NCBI RefSeq assembly: GCF_004798665.1
Contig: NZ_CP039292.1
Location: 62,001 to 126,000 of the forward strand
From: Actinomyces procaprae
GTDB taxonomy: Bacteria; Actinomycetota; Actinomycetes; Actinomycetales; Actinomycetaceae
DNA length: 64,000 bases
Direction of reading: 5' to 3'
A program made the translations under genes and the position numbers. Shown one piece after another: positions 1 through 8,660 of this stretch. Below the pieces are notes generated by a model. That model saw nothing but the letters and a program-made list of their open reading frames with translations. It ran no database searches and was not told the DNA's origin. Each line of letters begins with the position of its first letter. Position 1 is the first letter of the stretch.

Positions 1-17
1 CGTGGCCGTTGAGCCTG

Positions 18-140
18 CCCGTTGGACCCCTGTGCCCCCGTTGGACCCCTGTGCCCCCGTTGGACCGCCGTAGCCACGGGTTACAGCGGTCCAACGGGGC
101 CGTAAGCGGTCCAACGGGGCGTGAGCGGTCCAACCAGGGC
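18..140. repeat. Array of 19-20 bp repeats, three direct then three inverted
   Basis: Three head-to-tail units beginning CCCGTTGGACC (18-36, 37-55, 56-75) are followed by three units in the opposite orientation beginning AGCGGTCCAAC (85-104, 105-123, 124-140). The two halves can fold on each other. No convincing gene covers 1-332; the short open frame across the repeats has no other support. A transcription end or a protein-binding array are both possible. Confidence 0.7.
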
Positions 141-332
141 GGCGCAAGACCCACCCGCCCCCTCGACGGGCGCACACAGCCGACTCAACCTGGAGCCACG
201 TAGCCACCAGACACGACGAACTCGCCACCCGCTACCAGGACACTACCCACATCGCCGGCACCGCCCCACCAGCACGAACGACTCACACAACGCGACCTAG
301 ATCGGTCCGGGACCGAGGTCACCGGTTCGGTG

Positions 333-1277
333 TCAGTCCTGGCGGGCGAGGTCGGCGGCGCCGATCAGCCCGGCCTCCTGGCCCGAGGAGGAGATGACGA
401 TCGGGATCTCGGGACGGTGGGCGCGCGCCGTCAGGTGTTCATCGAAGCTGGCGCGCACCGGGTTCAGCAGGATGTCGCCCGCCTCGGTGAGACCACCGGC
501 GAGCACGATGACCTCGGGGTCAAGGACGGCACACAGGTCGGCCAGCCCCAGGCCAAGGGCGCTGCCCAGGCGCTCGTAGCACTCCAGGGCGGCCGGGTCG
601 CCCTCGCGGGCGGCGGCGGTGACGGCCTTGCCGGAGATCCTGTTCTGGTCCCCGCCGGACAGCTCGATGATGCGCGCGGCGTAGTCGGGCTGGAACTTGG
701 CCAGCTCCCAGCCGTTGACACCCAGTGCTGTGCCGGAGCCGTAGCGCTCCAGGCAGCCGCGCTGACCGCAGCCGCAGGGGCGTCCGTCCGGGACCACGTT
801 GATGTGGCCGATCTCTGCGGCGAAGCCGGCGGCGCCGCGAACAAGGTGTCCGTCGATGATGACGGCGCCCCCGACGCCGGTCCCCAGCGTGACCACCAAG
901 ACGTTCTTGGCGCCCTTGCCGCCGCCGAAGCGGGCCTCCGCCCAGCCGGCCGCGTTCGCGTCGTTCTCCACCACGACCTTCTTGCCGGTGCGGGCGGAGA
1001 TCTCATCGGCGATGCGGGCGCCGGTCCAGTCCAGGTTCGTGCCATAGACCATGGTGTTGCGGTCGGAGGAGGTGAATCCGGCCGCGCCCACGCCGATGGT
1101 CTCGGCGTCGTACTGTGCGGCGAGCTCGTTGGCGACGTCCGCAATGGTGGCGAAGATGGCTTCGCGGCTGGTGGCGGGGGAGTCGCGTCGTGCGGTGGCG
1201 AGTACGGTGCCGTCCTCGTCAACGACGCCCGCAGCGATCTTGGTTCCACCCACATCGACGCCGATGCTCAATGCCAT
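333..1277 (-). CDS. glcK: ROK-family glucokinase
   Basis: The 314-aa product probably phosphorylates glucose with ATP in the cytoplasm to give glucose-6-phosphate. The N-terminus reads MALSIGVDVGGTKIA, the phosphate-binding loop of the ROK/sugar kinase fold. VENDANAAG and VTLGTGVGGA follow, and the ROK zinc site appears as GHI...CGCGQRGCLE. A frame open far upstream exists, but the start at 1277 is chosen because AGGAG lies 8 nt before it and the family motif begins at once. Length matches ROK glucokinases (about 310-320 aa). Other ROK sugar kinases cannot be fully excluded from sequence alone. Confidence 0.9.
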   Translation of the reverse strand: MALSIGVDVGGTKIAAGVVDEDGTVLATARRDSPATSREAIFATIADVANELAAQYDAETIGVGAAGFTSSDRNTMVYGTNLDWTGARIADEISARTGKKVVVENDANAAGWAEARFGGGKGAKNVLVVTLGTGVGGAVIIDGHLVRGAAGFAAEIGHINVVPDGRPCGCGQRGCLERYGSGTALGVNGWELAKFQPDYAARIIELSGGDQNRISGKAVTAAAREGDPAALECYERLGSALGLGLADLCAVLDPEVIVLAGGLTEAGDILLNPVRASFDEHLTARAHRPEIPIVISSSGQEAGLIGAADLARQD

Positions 1278-1495
1278 AGCTGTTCTCCTGGTTCGCTCAA
1301 ATTCCGATATGTCTTGAAACTGATCCGCGCCAGGGGCGTCGGCGCCCCTGGACCTCACCGGCTCGCCGGTTCGCGGAGATCCATGGATCCTATTGTGGCA
1401 GCCGCCGCGAGGCTCGCCAACCGTCGCACCCCAACATCGGCCCACCCCGGGCGCAACCCACACCCCCCACCGACACCCCCCACCCCCACCACCCG

Positions 1496-1551
1496 CGAGG
1501 TCGGTAGATCTTACGTGCCGAGGTCGGTAGTTGTTACGTGCCGAGGTCGGT
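1496..1551 (-). repeat. 23-bp repeat array, reverse orientation
   Basis: Two complete 23-bp units plus a leading partial carry the core CGAGGTCGGT, the reverse complement of ACCGACCTCG. They lie between the glucokinase promoter side and the 3' end of the DsbA-like gene. The forward-orientation array of the same family lies at 2548-2747, so the gene at 1594-2394 is flanked by arrays pointing in opposite directions. The rest of 1278-1593 is C-rich with no recognisable gene. Confidence 0.85.
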
Positions 1552-1593
1552 TGAAATGGCGGATCGGCGGGGCGCCGGGCAGGCGTGGGGGTC

Positions 1594-2394
1594 TTACCTG
1601 GCGGCTTCGGCCTGCTCACGGATGGTGTTGCGTAGGTAATCGGCGTCCGCGTATCCGGGCACGTACGCATCGTTGATGATGAGGAAGGGCGTGCCGGAGA
1701 TGCCGAGGTCATAGGCGTGTTGCTTGGCCTCCGCGACCGCCTGCACGGTCGCGGCGTCGTTCATGTCGGAGCGGAACCGGTCGAGGTCCGGCACGCCCGC
1801 CTCCTTCGCAAAGGCAACCAGGGATTCCTCGGTGTACTCAGGGTGATCGGTAGGGTCGGCGGCGGCATAGACGGCGTCGTGGAACTCCCAGAACCTTCCC
1901 TGCTTCCCGGCAGCGACGCCGGCCTGCGCCGCCAGGGGTGAGGTGTCGGTGATCTGCGCCAGGTCGCGCCATTCGATGCGCAGCGTGCCGTCCCGCACCA
2001 GGTCCTCCAGTGCAGGCTCGACTTCCTGCGCGAACTTAGTGCAATACGGGCAGGCGAAATCAGAGTAAATGACCATCACCACCGGGGAGTCGACGTCGCC
2101 CCTGGCTTGGGCGTCGTCGGGATCCCGCCTCACCTCGCCGTGCAGGATCTCCAGCAGGCCGGCATCGGTCTGCGACGGCGCGGCGGTCTGTACCTCGGCG
2201 GGCTGCGCCGATGCGCCTGCCGATGCCGCTGCGCTCGTGGACGCGTCGGCGGTGGACTGGCTGGGGCGCATCACCAGGATGATCGCAATGACGGCGAGCA
2301 GGATCGCGATGCAGGCGAGCAGGAAGACGATAATCGGGTTGCTGCGGGATGAGCGCTGCTGCTCCGGCACGCTTCCGTCAGTGGGTGAGGTCAT
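1594..2394 (-). CDS. Membrane-anchored DsbA-family thiol-disulfide oxidoreductase
   Basis: The 266-aa protein has a short cytoplasmic N-terminus, one transmembrane segment (about residues 21-43), a Ser/Ala/Thr-rich linker, and a DsbA/Thioredoxin_4 domain from about residue 85. The redox motif CPYC is at residues 115-118 in the context SDFACPYCTKFA, and GISGTPFLI supplies the cis-Pro loop. It probably catalyses disulfide formation or reshuffling in exported proteins outside the membrane. The start at 2394 precedes the hydrophobic segment directly. The gene stands alone between two repeat arrays. Confidence 0.85.
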   Translation of the reverse strand: MTSPTDGSVPEQQRSSRSNPIIVFLLACIAILLAVIAIILVMRPSQSTADASTSAAASAGASAQPAEVQTAAPSQTDAGLLEILHGEVRRDPDDAQARGDVDSPVVMVIYSDFACPYCTKFAQEVEPALEDLVRDGTLRIEWRDLAQITDTSPLAAQAGVAAGKQGRFWEFHDAVYAAADPTDHPEYTEESLVAFAKEAGVPDLDRFRSDMNDAATVQAVAEAKQHAYDLGISGTPFLIINDAYVPGYADADYLRNTIREQAEAAR

Positions 2395-2547
2395 GGGCGC
2401 AGTGTGTCAGAGTCGACGACGCCGGTGCCCTCCATATCGCTCAGAGTCGGATGGCATATCGGTAAAGCGGTGCTACTGGGCGGCCGCCCGCACGGCTGCT
2501 GAATGCGCGCGGGTGGCCCCGGCGCACGACCGGGGCCACCCATGTCT

Positions 2548-2747
2548 ATCGACCTCGCCACGTAACAACTACCGACCTCGCCACGTAACAACTACCGACC
2601 TCGCCACGTAACAACTACCGACCTCGCCACGTAACAACTACCGACCTCGCCACGTAACAACTACCGACCTCGCCACGTAACAACTACCGACCTCGGTACG
2701 TAACAACTACCGACCTCGGTACGTAAGATCTACCGACCTCGGTGAAG
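2548..2747 (+). repeat. 23-bp tandem repeat array, eight units plus a partial
   Basis: Eight consecutive 23-bp units run from 2548 to 2731, followed by a partial unit. Each starts ACCGACCTCG and most continue CCACGTAACAACT; the last units change to GGTACGTAA. There are no variable spacers, so it is not CRISPR. Related units lie at 1496-1551 (inverted) and 41161-41216 (diverged, 22 bp). The spacing is about two helical turns, which would suit cooperative protein binding, but the role is unknown. Confidence 0.95.
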
Positions 2748-2790
2748 GGGCGGGAGGGGCGGGGCGAGGCGGGCGGGAGGGATGGTCGGG

Positions 2791-4200
2791 TCAGGCGGCG
2801 GAGCCGTCGCGACCCTTGCTGCCGTCTTCGTCCTCGCCCCCGAAGCGCCGCATCATGTCCGTCAGGCTGGTGCCGGTCAGCGAGCGCATGACGGCGTCGA
2901 GCTGCTCGACGTTCCCGGCCACCGCCTTGGGCAGCGCGGAGGCGCCGTCGGTGGAGATGATCGACATGTCCTTGACGCTGCCCAGCGGCTCGGCCAGGGC
3001 GCGGGCGATCTCCGGCGCCTTGTCCAGGATCATCTGCTGGGTGGCGGCCCGGCCGTACTTGGCCAGGGCGTCGGCCTTGTCGCTCATGGCCTTCGCCTCC
3101 GCCTCACCGGCGGCGCGCACGGCCTCGGCCTCGGCACGGCCGCGGGCGGCGATGGCCTCCGCCTCGGCCTGGGCCTGCGCGGCGGTGGCGCGGGCCTGGG
3201 CCTCGGCACGGGCGACGGTTGCCTGCGCCTGGGCCTCGGCGTCCAGGCGGGTGCGCTCGGCCTCTGCCTCCGCCCGGCGGATCGATTCGGCCTTGGCGGC
3301 CTCGGCCTCCTGCTCGCGCTGGTAGCGGGCGGCGTCGGCGGGCTTACGGACGGTGGAGTCCAGCTCGCGCTCGGTCAGGGCGGCCTGTGCCTCGGCGGCC
3401 TCCTGCTCGATGACGGCGATCTCCCGCTTCTTGGCGGCGCGGGCAAGCGGCCCGGCGGAGTCGGCCTCCGCCTGAGCCTTGTCGGTCTCCGCCTTGAGCT
3501 CGGCCTGGCGCAGGGCCAGGTCGCGCTCCCGCTCGGCGATCTGCTGGCGCGAGGTCACCTCGGCGTCCTTGGCCTCCCGCTCGGCGTTGGCGCGGGCCAC
3601 GCGGGCGTCCTTGGCGACGCGCTGCTGCTCGGGCACGCCCAGGGAGTCGATGTAGCCGGAGGCGTCGGTGATCTCGGAGATCTGCAGCACGTCGATCTCC
3701 AGGCCCATGTTGGCCATGACCGACTTGGCGTCGTCGAACACGTTCTGCTGGAGGGCGTCGCGGTCGGAGATGAGGTCGGTGACGGTCATGTGGCCGATGA
3801 TGGAGCGCAGTGAGCCGATCAGGGCGTCGCGGGAGGAGTCGGCGATCGCCTGGTCGGTGTTCGGCTTGCCCAGGAAGCGCTTTGCGGCGGCCCGCACCTG
3901 CTGGTCGGAGTCGCCGACCTTCACGGCGGCGACGGCGGAGACGGACACGTTGATCTTGTTCTCGTCCTCGGCGGTCACCTGGAAGCCGATGGTGTTCTGG
4001 GTGAAGGGCAGGTACTGGATGGACTGGATGATCGGCAGGACGAAGTCGCGCCCGCCGGGGCGGATGATCTTGACCTCCCCGTTGCGGCTGGATCCGGAGA
4101 CCAGGCCGGTCAGGTTGGAGGGCACGACGACGACTCGGGAGAGCATGTACACGCCCAGCAGGAGTGCCAGGACGACGACGGCGATGATGGCGTAGAGCAT
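2791..4200 (-). CDS. SPFH/flotillin-family membrane scaffold protein
   Basis: The 469-aa protein starts with one hydrophobic anchor (MLYAIIAVVVLALLLG), followed by an SPFH/band-7 domain to about residue 190. A long Ala/Glu/Arg coiled coil follows (about 210-390, many AEAEA and REAEA runs), then a C-terminal region with PLGSVKDMSIIS typical of flotillins. Flotillins organise membrane microdomains from the cytoplasmic face. The start at 4200 is chosen because upstream frame extension is very Arg-rich and overlaps the next gene. The gene downstream in the ledger (4302-4853, upstream in transcription) is NfeD-like, the usual flotillin partner, so the two are probably co-transcribed. Confidence 0.88.
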   Translation of the reverse strand: MLYAIIAVVVLALLLGVYMLSRVVVVPSNLTGLVSGSSRNGEVKIIRPGGRDFVLPIIQSIQYLPFTQNTIGFQVTAEDENKINVSVSAVAAVKVGDSDQQVRAAAKRFLGKPNTDQAIADSSRDALIGSLRSIIGHMTVTDLISDRDALQQNVFDDAKSVMANMGLEIDVLQISEITDASGYIDSLGVPEQQRVAKDARVARANAEREAKDAEVTSRQQIAERERDLALRQAELKAETDKAQAEADSAGPLARAAKKREIAVIEQEAAEAQAALTERELDSTVRKPADAARYQREQEAEAAKAESIRRAEAEAERTRLDAEAQAQATVARAEAQARATAAQAQAEAEAIAARGRAEAEAVRAAGEAEAKAMSDKADALAKYGRAATQQMILDKAPEIARALAEPLGSVKDMSIISTDGASALPKAVAGNVEQLDAVMRSLTGTSLTDMMRRFGGEDEDGSKGRDGSAA

Positions 4201-4301
4201 TTGTGTGCTTTCGTGGTGAGGGTGCGGACTCGGAATCAGTGGTTGGTAGCGCTGGTGGACGGACCGGAGCTGCCGGCCGGTCGTGTCCGGTGCTGCGTCG
4301 G

Positions 4302-4853
4302 TCAGCCGGCGGCCCCCGGCCGATTCGGCGGACGCGTGGGTGAGTCGGGTGATCCGGGTGGATCGATGCGGCTGATGATGAGGGCGTCGTCGGCGGCCGC
4401 ATCCACCACCCAGGCGACGGTGCCGCCGCGCAGCTCGTCGTCGGAGCGGGCGGGCAGGGTCACCTGGTGGCCGCGGGACGTGGCCATGACCTCGCCGCGG
4501 CCGTCCTTCCACCACAGCACCCGGACCTCGGTACCCACCATCTCTCCGACGGTGAGGGGCACGGCGTTGCGGGGCATGGAACGGCGCAGTCGCACCCACA
4601 CGGCGCGTGTGATCGCACCGGCGACGACGGCGAAGCCCAGCGGCACCCCGACCAGTACCGGGGTGGCCAGCCGCTCGCCGGCCAGCGCCTGTACCCCCAT
4701 GCCGACGGCGCCGAACACGCCCAGCGCGCAGGCCAGTACCGGCAGGGAGCCGTCGAACAGCAGGTCGTCCAGGCCGTCGAACAGGCCGTCGAGCAGCAGT
4801 GAGAGCGCCAGGGCGCCGCAGCCGAGAACGGCGCACCACATGAACACAGACAT
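4302..4853 (-). CDS. NfeD-like membrane protein, partner of the flotillin
   Basis: The 183-aa protein has an N-terminal hydrophobic segment, a second membrane region around residues 40-85, and a C-terminal soluble domain (about 95-165). That domain, with MVGTEVRVLWW and later VAWVVDAAADDALIISRID, resembles the OB-fold of NfeD/YqiJ proteins. It lies about 100 bp upstream of the flotillin gene on the same strand, the usual NfeD-flotillin arrangement, and probably works with it in the membrane. The Pro-rich tail is variable. Family assignment rests on topology and neighbour more than on a strict motif. Confidence 0.7.
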   Translation of the reverse strand: MSVFMWCAVLGCGALALSLLLDGLFDGLDDLLFDGSLPVLACALGVFGAVGMGVQALAGERLATPVLVGVPLGFAVVAGAITRAVWVRLRRSMPRNAVPLTVGEMVGTEVRVLWWKDGRGEVMATSRGHQVTLPARSDDELRGGTVAWVVDAAADDALIISRIDPPGSPDSPTRPPNRPGAAG

Positions 4854-4984
4854 GTCCGCCTTTCCGGGCCGTTGGGAGCCGGCCGGCTCTCATGATGGGT
4901 ACGTCCGGATTGTTTCATGCCGAGCGCGCCGGGGCGCGGCTGTTCCACGAGCCGGGCGGGCAGGTGCACAGGGAGTTCTTCCCA

Positions 4985-6553
4985 TCATGCCGAGTCTGAG
5001 GAGATCCGTCGCGCCACCTGGTAGCCGTCGGTGTCCAGCACCAGCTCGTAGGTGGCGTCGGTACGCGACCGGGCGGTGGCCCAGGAGGCGGCGTCCGTCG
5101 GTGGATTTCCGCCCCAGGCGGAGGAGTGGGAGTCCACGACGACGTAGTCCGCGTCGACGTCGGCGGTGCCCACCCAGTAGACGGTGTGCTCGGGCACCAG
5201 GTAGGCGAGCAGCCCGAGGTCGGTTTCCACGGTGGCCCCGTCGGGGATCGTGTCCATGACGCGGGCGGCGGCCTGCGCGCGCGCGGGGGCGGCCCCGTAG
5301 CCGGGTCGGCGCAGATCCCACAGCGGCAGGTCGGGGGCCGTGGCCAGGCCGGTCACCAGTGGCACGACGACGCCGAGCCCCACCGCCCAGCGTGCCCACA
5401 TCGGCACGGCCGACCAGCCCGACGGTGCACGGTGAGCCTCCGGGGGCGATGCCTCCGGCGCGGGGGCGGATGGGCTGTGAGCCGCAGGTGCGGCGTCGGC
5501 ACGGGCCCTGAGTCGGGCGACGACGTCGAGCAGGGCCCCGAGCGCGATTGGAATCAGGACGGCGTTGTAGTGCCAGTTCTGCCAGCCCCAGTAGAACTCG
5601 TTGGAGGACAGGAAGCGCCAGGCGAGAGTCGGCAGCACCAGGGCCATCCAGGGCGAGAACAGCCCGATCAGTCCGGCAGTGCATACCAGCATGACCAGGG
5701 TCTGTAGCTTGACCTCGGAGGAGAGCAGACGGGCGACCAGGCTCGTGTTGCCGCCACCGCCGGACAGCCCGTACTCCCACGCCCCCGAGGGACTCAGTGC
5801 CGGCAGGAGGACCAGCACCGTCAGGAGGAAGGCGCCGAGGCCGAACGCGGCCACGACCAGACCCAGGCGGACGGTGTCCAGGCGCCGCCACCAGGCCGGT
5901 CCGCGGCGGGACGGCTGCTGCGGATCCCCCTGCCGGCCACGCAGGGCGATGGCCAGGCCGGCCATGAGCACGGTGAGTCCCAGGTCCTCCTTGACCAGGA
6001 CGAGCGGAGCCAGCCACAGGGCGCAGCTGCGCCAACGCCGCTCGGCGAAGGCGACGGCGGCCCAGGCCAGTAGCGGCACCGCGAAGGCGATCTCGTGGAA
6101 CTGGGCGGCGACGGCGCCCTGAAGGCCCCAGGACAATACGTAGAACAGGCCCAGCGCCGTTGCCGCGAGGCGGCCGAGCAGGCGGGTCGCCAAGCGGGTC
6201 AGGGGCCAGGCGGAGACGGCGAGCAGCAGGTCCTGCAGCACCAGCAGGGCCAGCGGGCTGGGGAACAGGCGCCAGACCAGGCCCAGCAGCACCAGCATGG
6301 GGTGGAAGTGGTCGCCGAGCAGGTTGTAGCCCTCGCCCTTGATCGGGACGATCGGTGCCTCGAGGCGCGAGTAGGCCTTGGCCAGTTCGGAGAAGATCGC
6401 CAGGTCCCAGCTGGGAACCTGCATGGCGCGCCACTGGCCCACCGAGTAGGCGATCATCACGACGGCACCGGCGACGACGGCGAACGCGGCCGGCAGGAGG
6501 TCGAGCGGCTGTGCGCGTGGTCGGTCGGGGCGGGGGCGAGCGTCAGTCATCAA
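4985..6553 (-). CDS. DUF2079 polytopic membrane protein
   Basis: The 522-aa protein has about ten hydrophobic segments. The N-terminal part contains WDLAIFSELAKAYS and GEGYNLLGDHFHPML, a pattern typical of DUF2079 proteins, which resemble GT-C type glycosyltransferases in topology (an Asp-rich first extracellular loop and a conserved GDHFHP). FHEIAF and VKEDLGL are further family-like stretches. Function is not established; a membrane glycosyl- or lipid-linked transferase is a reasonable guess. The start may be 6553 or the next Met at 6550. It appears monocistronic. Confidence 0.75.
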   Translation of the reverse strand: MMTDARPRPDRPRAQPLDLLPAAFAVVAGAVVMIAYSVGQWRAMQVPSWDLAIFSELAKAYSRLEAPIVPIKGEGYNLLGDHFHPMLVLLGLVWRLFPSPLALLVLQDLLLAVSAWPLTRLATRLLGRLAATALGLFYVLSWGLQGAVAAQFHEIAFAVPLLAWAAVAFAERRWRSCALWLAPLVLVKEDLGLTVLMAGLAIALRGRQGDPQQPSRRGPAWWRRLDTVRLGLVVAAFGLGAFLLTVLVLLPALSPSGAWEYGLSGGGGNTSLVARLLSSEVKLQTLVMLVCTAGLIGLFSPWMALVLPTLAWRFLSSNEFYWGWQNWHYNAVLIPIALGALLDVVARLRARADAAPAAHSPSAPAPEASPPEAHRAPSGWSAVPMWARWAVGLGVVVPLVTGLATAPDLPLWDLRRPGYGAAPARAQAAARVMDTIPDGATVETDLGLLAYLVPEHTVYWVGTADVDADYVVVDSHSSAWGGNPPTDAASWATARSRTDATYELVLDTDGYQVARRISSDSA

Positions 6554-6643
6554 CGCGAGTTTACCCGGGCGTGACCACCTGGAGACCAGTCCTGCGGCCG
6601 GGGCGGCGGGGACGGGCGCCGTCGGGACCCCGGTATCACCCGG

Positions 6644-7387
6644 CTACGGCAGCTTCACTGTTCCGAAGACGATGTTGGTGTGGTGGGGGCGCCGGGCGTC
6701 GGGGATGAAGTGGCGGTAGTCGACCGTGACGCCGGCGTCCTCGAAGTCGTGCAGGAGATCGTGCGGCGTGACCAGGAACAGGTCGGAGGTGCGGGTCTCC
6801 TTGCCCCGGGTGAGGGTGACCCGGCGACGTCGGCGCGCATGGTCGATCCGCTCCGTCAGGGTGATTCCCGGGCGGGCGGTGAAGGTGGCGCGGGCGGGCG
6901 CCTCCGGGCGTACGTGCTCGGCGGACAGGATGAGTCTGCCGCCGGGGGCCAGGTGTGCGGTGGCCAGGCGGATCGTCTCGCGGCGCTGCTCGGTGTTGAG
7001 GACGGTGATCGCGCCGGCTGAGATGCACACGGCCTTGAAGCGCTCTTCGAACAGGAAGTCGGTCATGTCGGCCGCGCGCACGTCGACGCGGGAGGCGACG
7101 TCCGGGTGGGTGGGGCGCAGGTTGTCCAGGCGGGAGGTGAGCAGGCCAAGGACCTCCGGTCGGGAGTCGGTGGCCAGCACGCGGTGGCCGGATGCGGCCA
7201 TGGGCATGGTGACGGGGCCGGTTCCGCAGGCCAGTTCCAGTACGCGCAGCCCTGCCAGCTCCGGTTCCTGAATGAAGGAGAGCAGGTCCAGGACGGACTG
7301 GATCTCCGTCTCGTCGCACATGGAGGGCAGCGGCGGGCGGGTGCTGTTGTTATGGGCCTGGCTGAGGGAGAGCGGATGCTTGGTCAT
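6644..7387 (-). CDS. Class I SAM-dependent methyltransferase
   Basis: The 247-aa protein shows the SAM-binding motif VLELACGTGPVT (about residues 48-59), an acidic residue after strand 2 (VLATDSRPEV), and a later strand VRAADMTDF. The substrate is not evident. The N-terminus (SMCDETEIQSVLDLL) and the mixed C-terminal half do not identify a subfamily for me. It lies downstream of a terminator and a small peptide gene on the same strand. The terminator separates them, so a joint role is only speculative. Confidence 0.75.
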   Translation of the reverse strand: MTKHPLSLSQAHNNSTRPPLPSMCDETEIQSVLDLLSFIQEPELAGLRVLELACGTGPVTMPMAASGHRVLATDSRPEVLGLLTSRLDNLRPTHPDVASRVDVRAADMTDFLFEERFKAVCISAGAITVLNTEQRRETIRLATAHLAPGGRLILSAEHVRPEAPARATFTARPGITLTERIDHARRRRRVTLTRGKETRTSDLFLVTPHDLLHDFEDAGVTVDYRHFIPDARRPHHTNIVFGTVKLP

Positions 7388-7715
7388 CGTGCCTCACCGG
7401 CTCCGTGGCTGCCGTACCGGCCGCCGAGGAGTGTGGTGTACGGCTGGGTTCGACGGCTTGTTGGCCGGGTGGCACTGTGAGTCATGTGTTGCTCCGGGAG
7501 GGATGGTTGCGGTTCCGGCGCATGGTGCTGCGTCGGTGTTGCGTCGGGCGGCTTCGGGTCGAAGCCTTGCGCAGTCGCTTGCTAGTGACGCGTCGTATTC
7601 CACTCCCGTCGGGGGCGATGACAATCGGCCGATTGGGAGGATCGATCGGGGGAAATGTGCGGTTCGATCCGGGCGGGGTGGACCGATGTGCGGGGCGGCA
7701 GCGCGGGAGAACGAC

Positions 7716-7754
7716 GACGGCGCGTCCCCGAATCTGCTTCGGGGACGCGCCGTC
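7716..7754 (-). terminator. Perfect 14-bp hairpin terminator
   Basis: Arms GACGGCGCGTCCCC (7716-7729) and their complement (7741-7754) enclose an 11-nt loop. The hairpin lies 18 bp beyond the stop of the tiny frame at 7773-7856 on the minus strand, which supports that frame being transcribed. The T-run is weak. Confidence 0.7.
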
Positions 7755-7772
7755 ATCAGCGCTCGTTCGGGT

Positions 7773-7856
7773 TCACCCCCAGCGCCACTTGTAGCCGAGG
7801 AACACTACCCAGGGGTTCCAGGAGGCGTAGATGCCTGCGGTGTCGAAGAGGCCCAT
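7773..7856 (-). CDS. Possible 27-residue Trp-rich peptide
   Basis: A 28-codon frame starts ATG at 7856 and stops TGA at 7773-7775, with an in-frame stop a few codons upstream fixing the start. It encodes MGLFDTAGIYASW followed by NPWVVFLGYKWRWG: four Trp, net positive C-terminus, no leader or double glycine. A GGAT stretch precedes the ATG, but this is a weak ribosome site. A strong hairpin follows the stop, and a sensor kinase/regulator pair lies upstream on the same strand. A leaderless antimicrobial-like or signalling peptide would fit, but chance cannot be excluded. The surrounding 7388-7967 stretch shows no other gene. Confidence 0.4.
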   Translation of the reverse strand: MGLFDTAGIYASWNPWVVFLGYKWRWG

Positions 7857-7967
7857 AGTCGCTATCCAATCTGTTAATGGGACAATGTTTACGACGGACG
7901 CTGCTAATGCTTCCACAGTCTGTAGCCAGGGGTATCACCCAAGTGGCTAGTCCGATCGGGTGATCTG

Positions 7968-8660
7968 CTAGACCAGGCCGGCGCGCAGGGCGTAAACCAC
8001 GGCGCCAACGCGGTCCTGTACGCCCAGTTTGGCGATCAGGGTGGAGACATGCGTCTTGACGGTGGCATCACTCACACCGAGTGCGTGAGCGATCTGCTTG
8101 TTGGTCTTGGCCTCGACCATCAGGGCCAGAACCTCCACCTCCCGCGGGGAGAGGGTGACTCCCGGGGGCAGGCTCTTGGTTGCCGCCTGCGGGGAGGGCG
8201 CGGGAGTCGACGCCGCGGGCGAGCTCGGGGTCGGCCTGCTGCGGATGATGGCGGAGGATGTGGGCGAGAGCACCATGTTGCCGGCGGCGACGTGGCGGAT
8301 GGTCGCGGCCAGGGTCTCCACCGGGTCCTCCTTCGCGATGAAGCCGCGCACGCCGGCGGCCAGTGCCCGGTCCACCACCGAGTCGGCCACGAAGGTGGTC
8401 AGTACGAGTATGGCGATCTCGGGGTGCTCGCGATGCAGGATCTTTGCCAGGGCGATGCCGTCCAGACGCGGCATCTGCACGTCGAGCAGTAGCACCTGCA
8501 CATTCGCCTCCGGCGTCTGCGAACGCAGGATCTCCAGGGCCTCCTGCCCGTCGCGGGCCGCCCATTCGACGTGTATGTCGTCAATGGCCTCGGTGGTGAG
8601 CAGGTCGGTGAGTGTGCGGCGCACGAGTGCGTCGTCGTCAACGATGCCTACGTGAATCAT
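7968..8660 (-). CDS. NarL/FixJ-family response regulator
   Basis: The 230-aa protein has an N-terminal receiver domain with acidic pocket VDDDA, phospho-acceptor Asp in LLLDVQMPRLDG, Thr in VLTTF and Lys in FIAKEDP. A Ser/Pro-rich linker of about 35 residues leads to a LuxR-type helix-turn-helix (LSPREVEVLALMVEAKTNKQ, then VSDATVKTHVSTLIAKLG). It is a DNA-binding transcription regulator. Its start overlaps the 3' end of the kinase gene by 4 bp, so the two form a coupled operon. The linker is longer than usual for the family. Confidence 0.93.
   Translation of the reverse strand: MIHVGIVDDDALVRRTLTDLLTTEAIDDIHVEWAARDGQEALEILRSQTPEANVQVLLLDVQMPRLDGIALAKILHREHPEIAILVLTTFVADSVVDRALAAGVRGFIAKEDPVETLAATIRHVAAGNMVLSPTSSAIIRSRPTPSSPAASTPAPSPQAATKSLPPGVTLSPREVEVLALMVEAKTNKQIAHALGVSDATVKTHVSTLIAKLGVQDRVGAVVYALRAGLV

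Noticed and set aside
9..203. 64-codon frame at the left edge
   Set aside because: It is the translation of the 19-bp repeats and nothing else.
330..1676. 448-codon plus-strand frame over the glucokinase
   Set aside because: Antisense to clear ROK motifs; low-complexity Gly/Ala/Val product.
2548..2747. CRISPR-like periodic repeat
   Set aside because: Units are directly abutting 23-bp repeats with no variable spacers and no cas genes nearby.
6644..7387. Methyltransferase as a RiPP tailoring enzyme for the small peptide at 7773
   Set aside because: A terminator separates them and no known subfamily motif links the enzyme to peptide modification.
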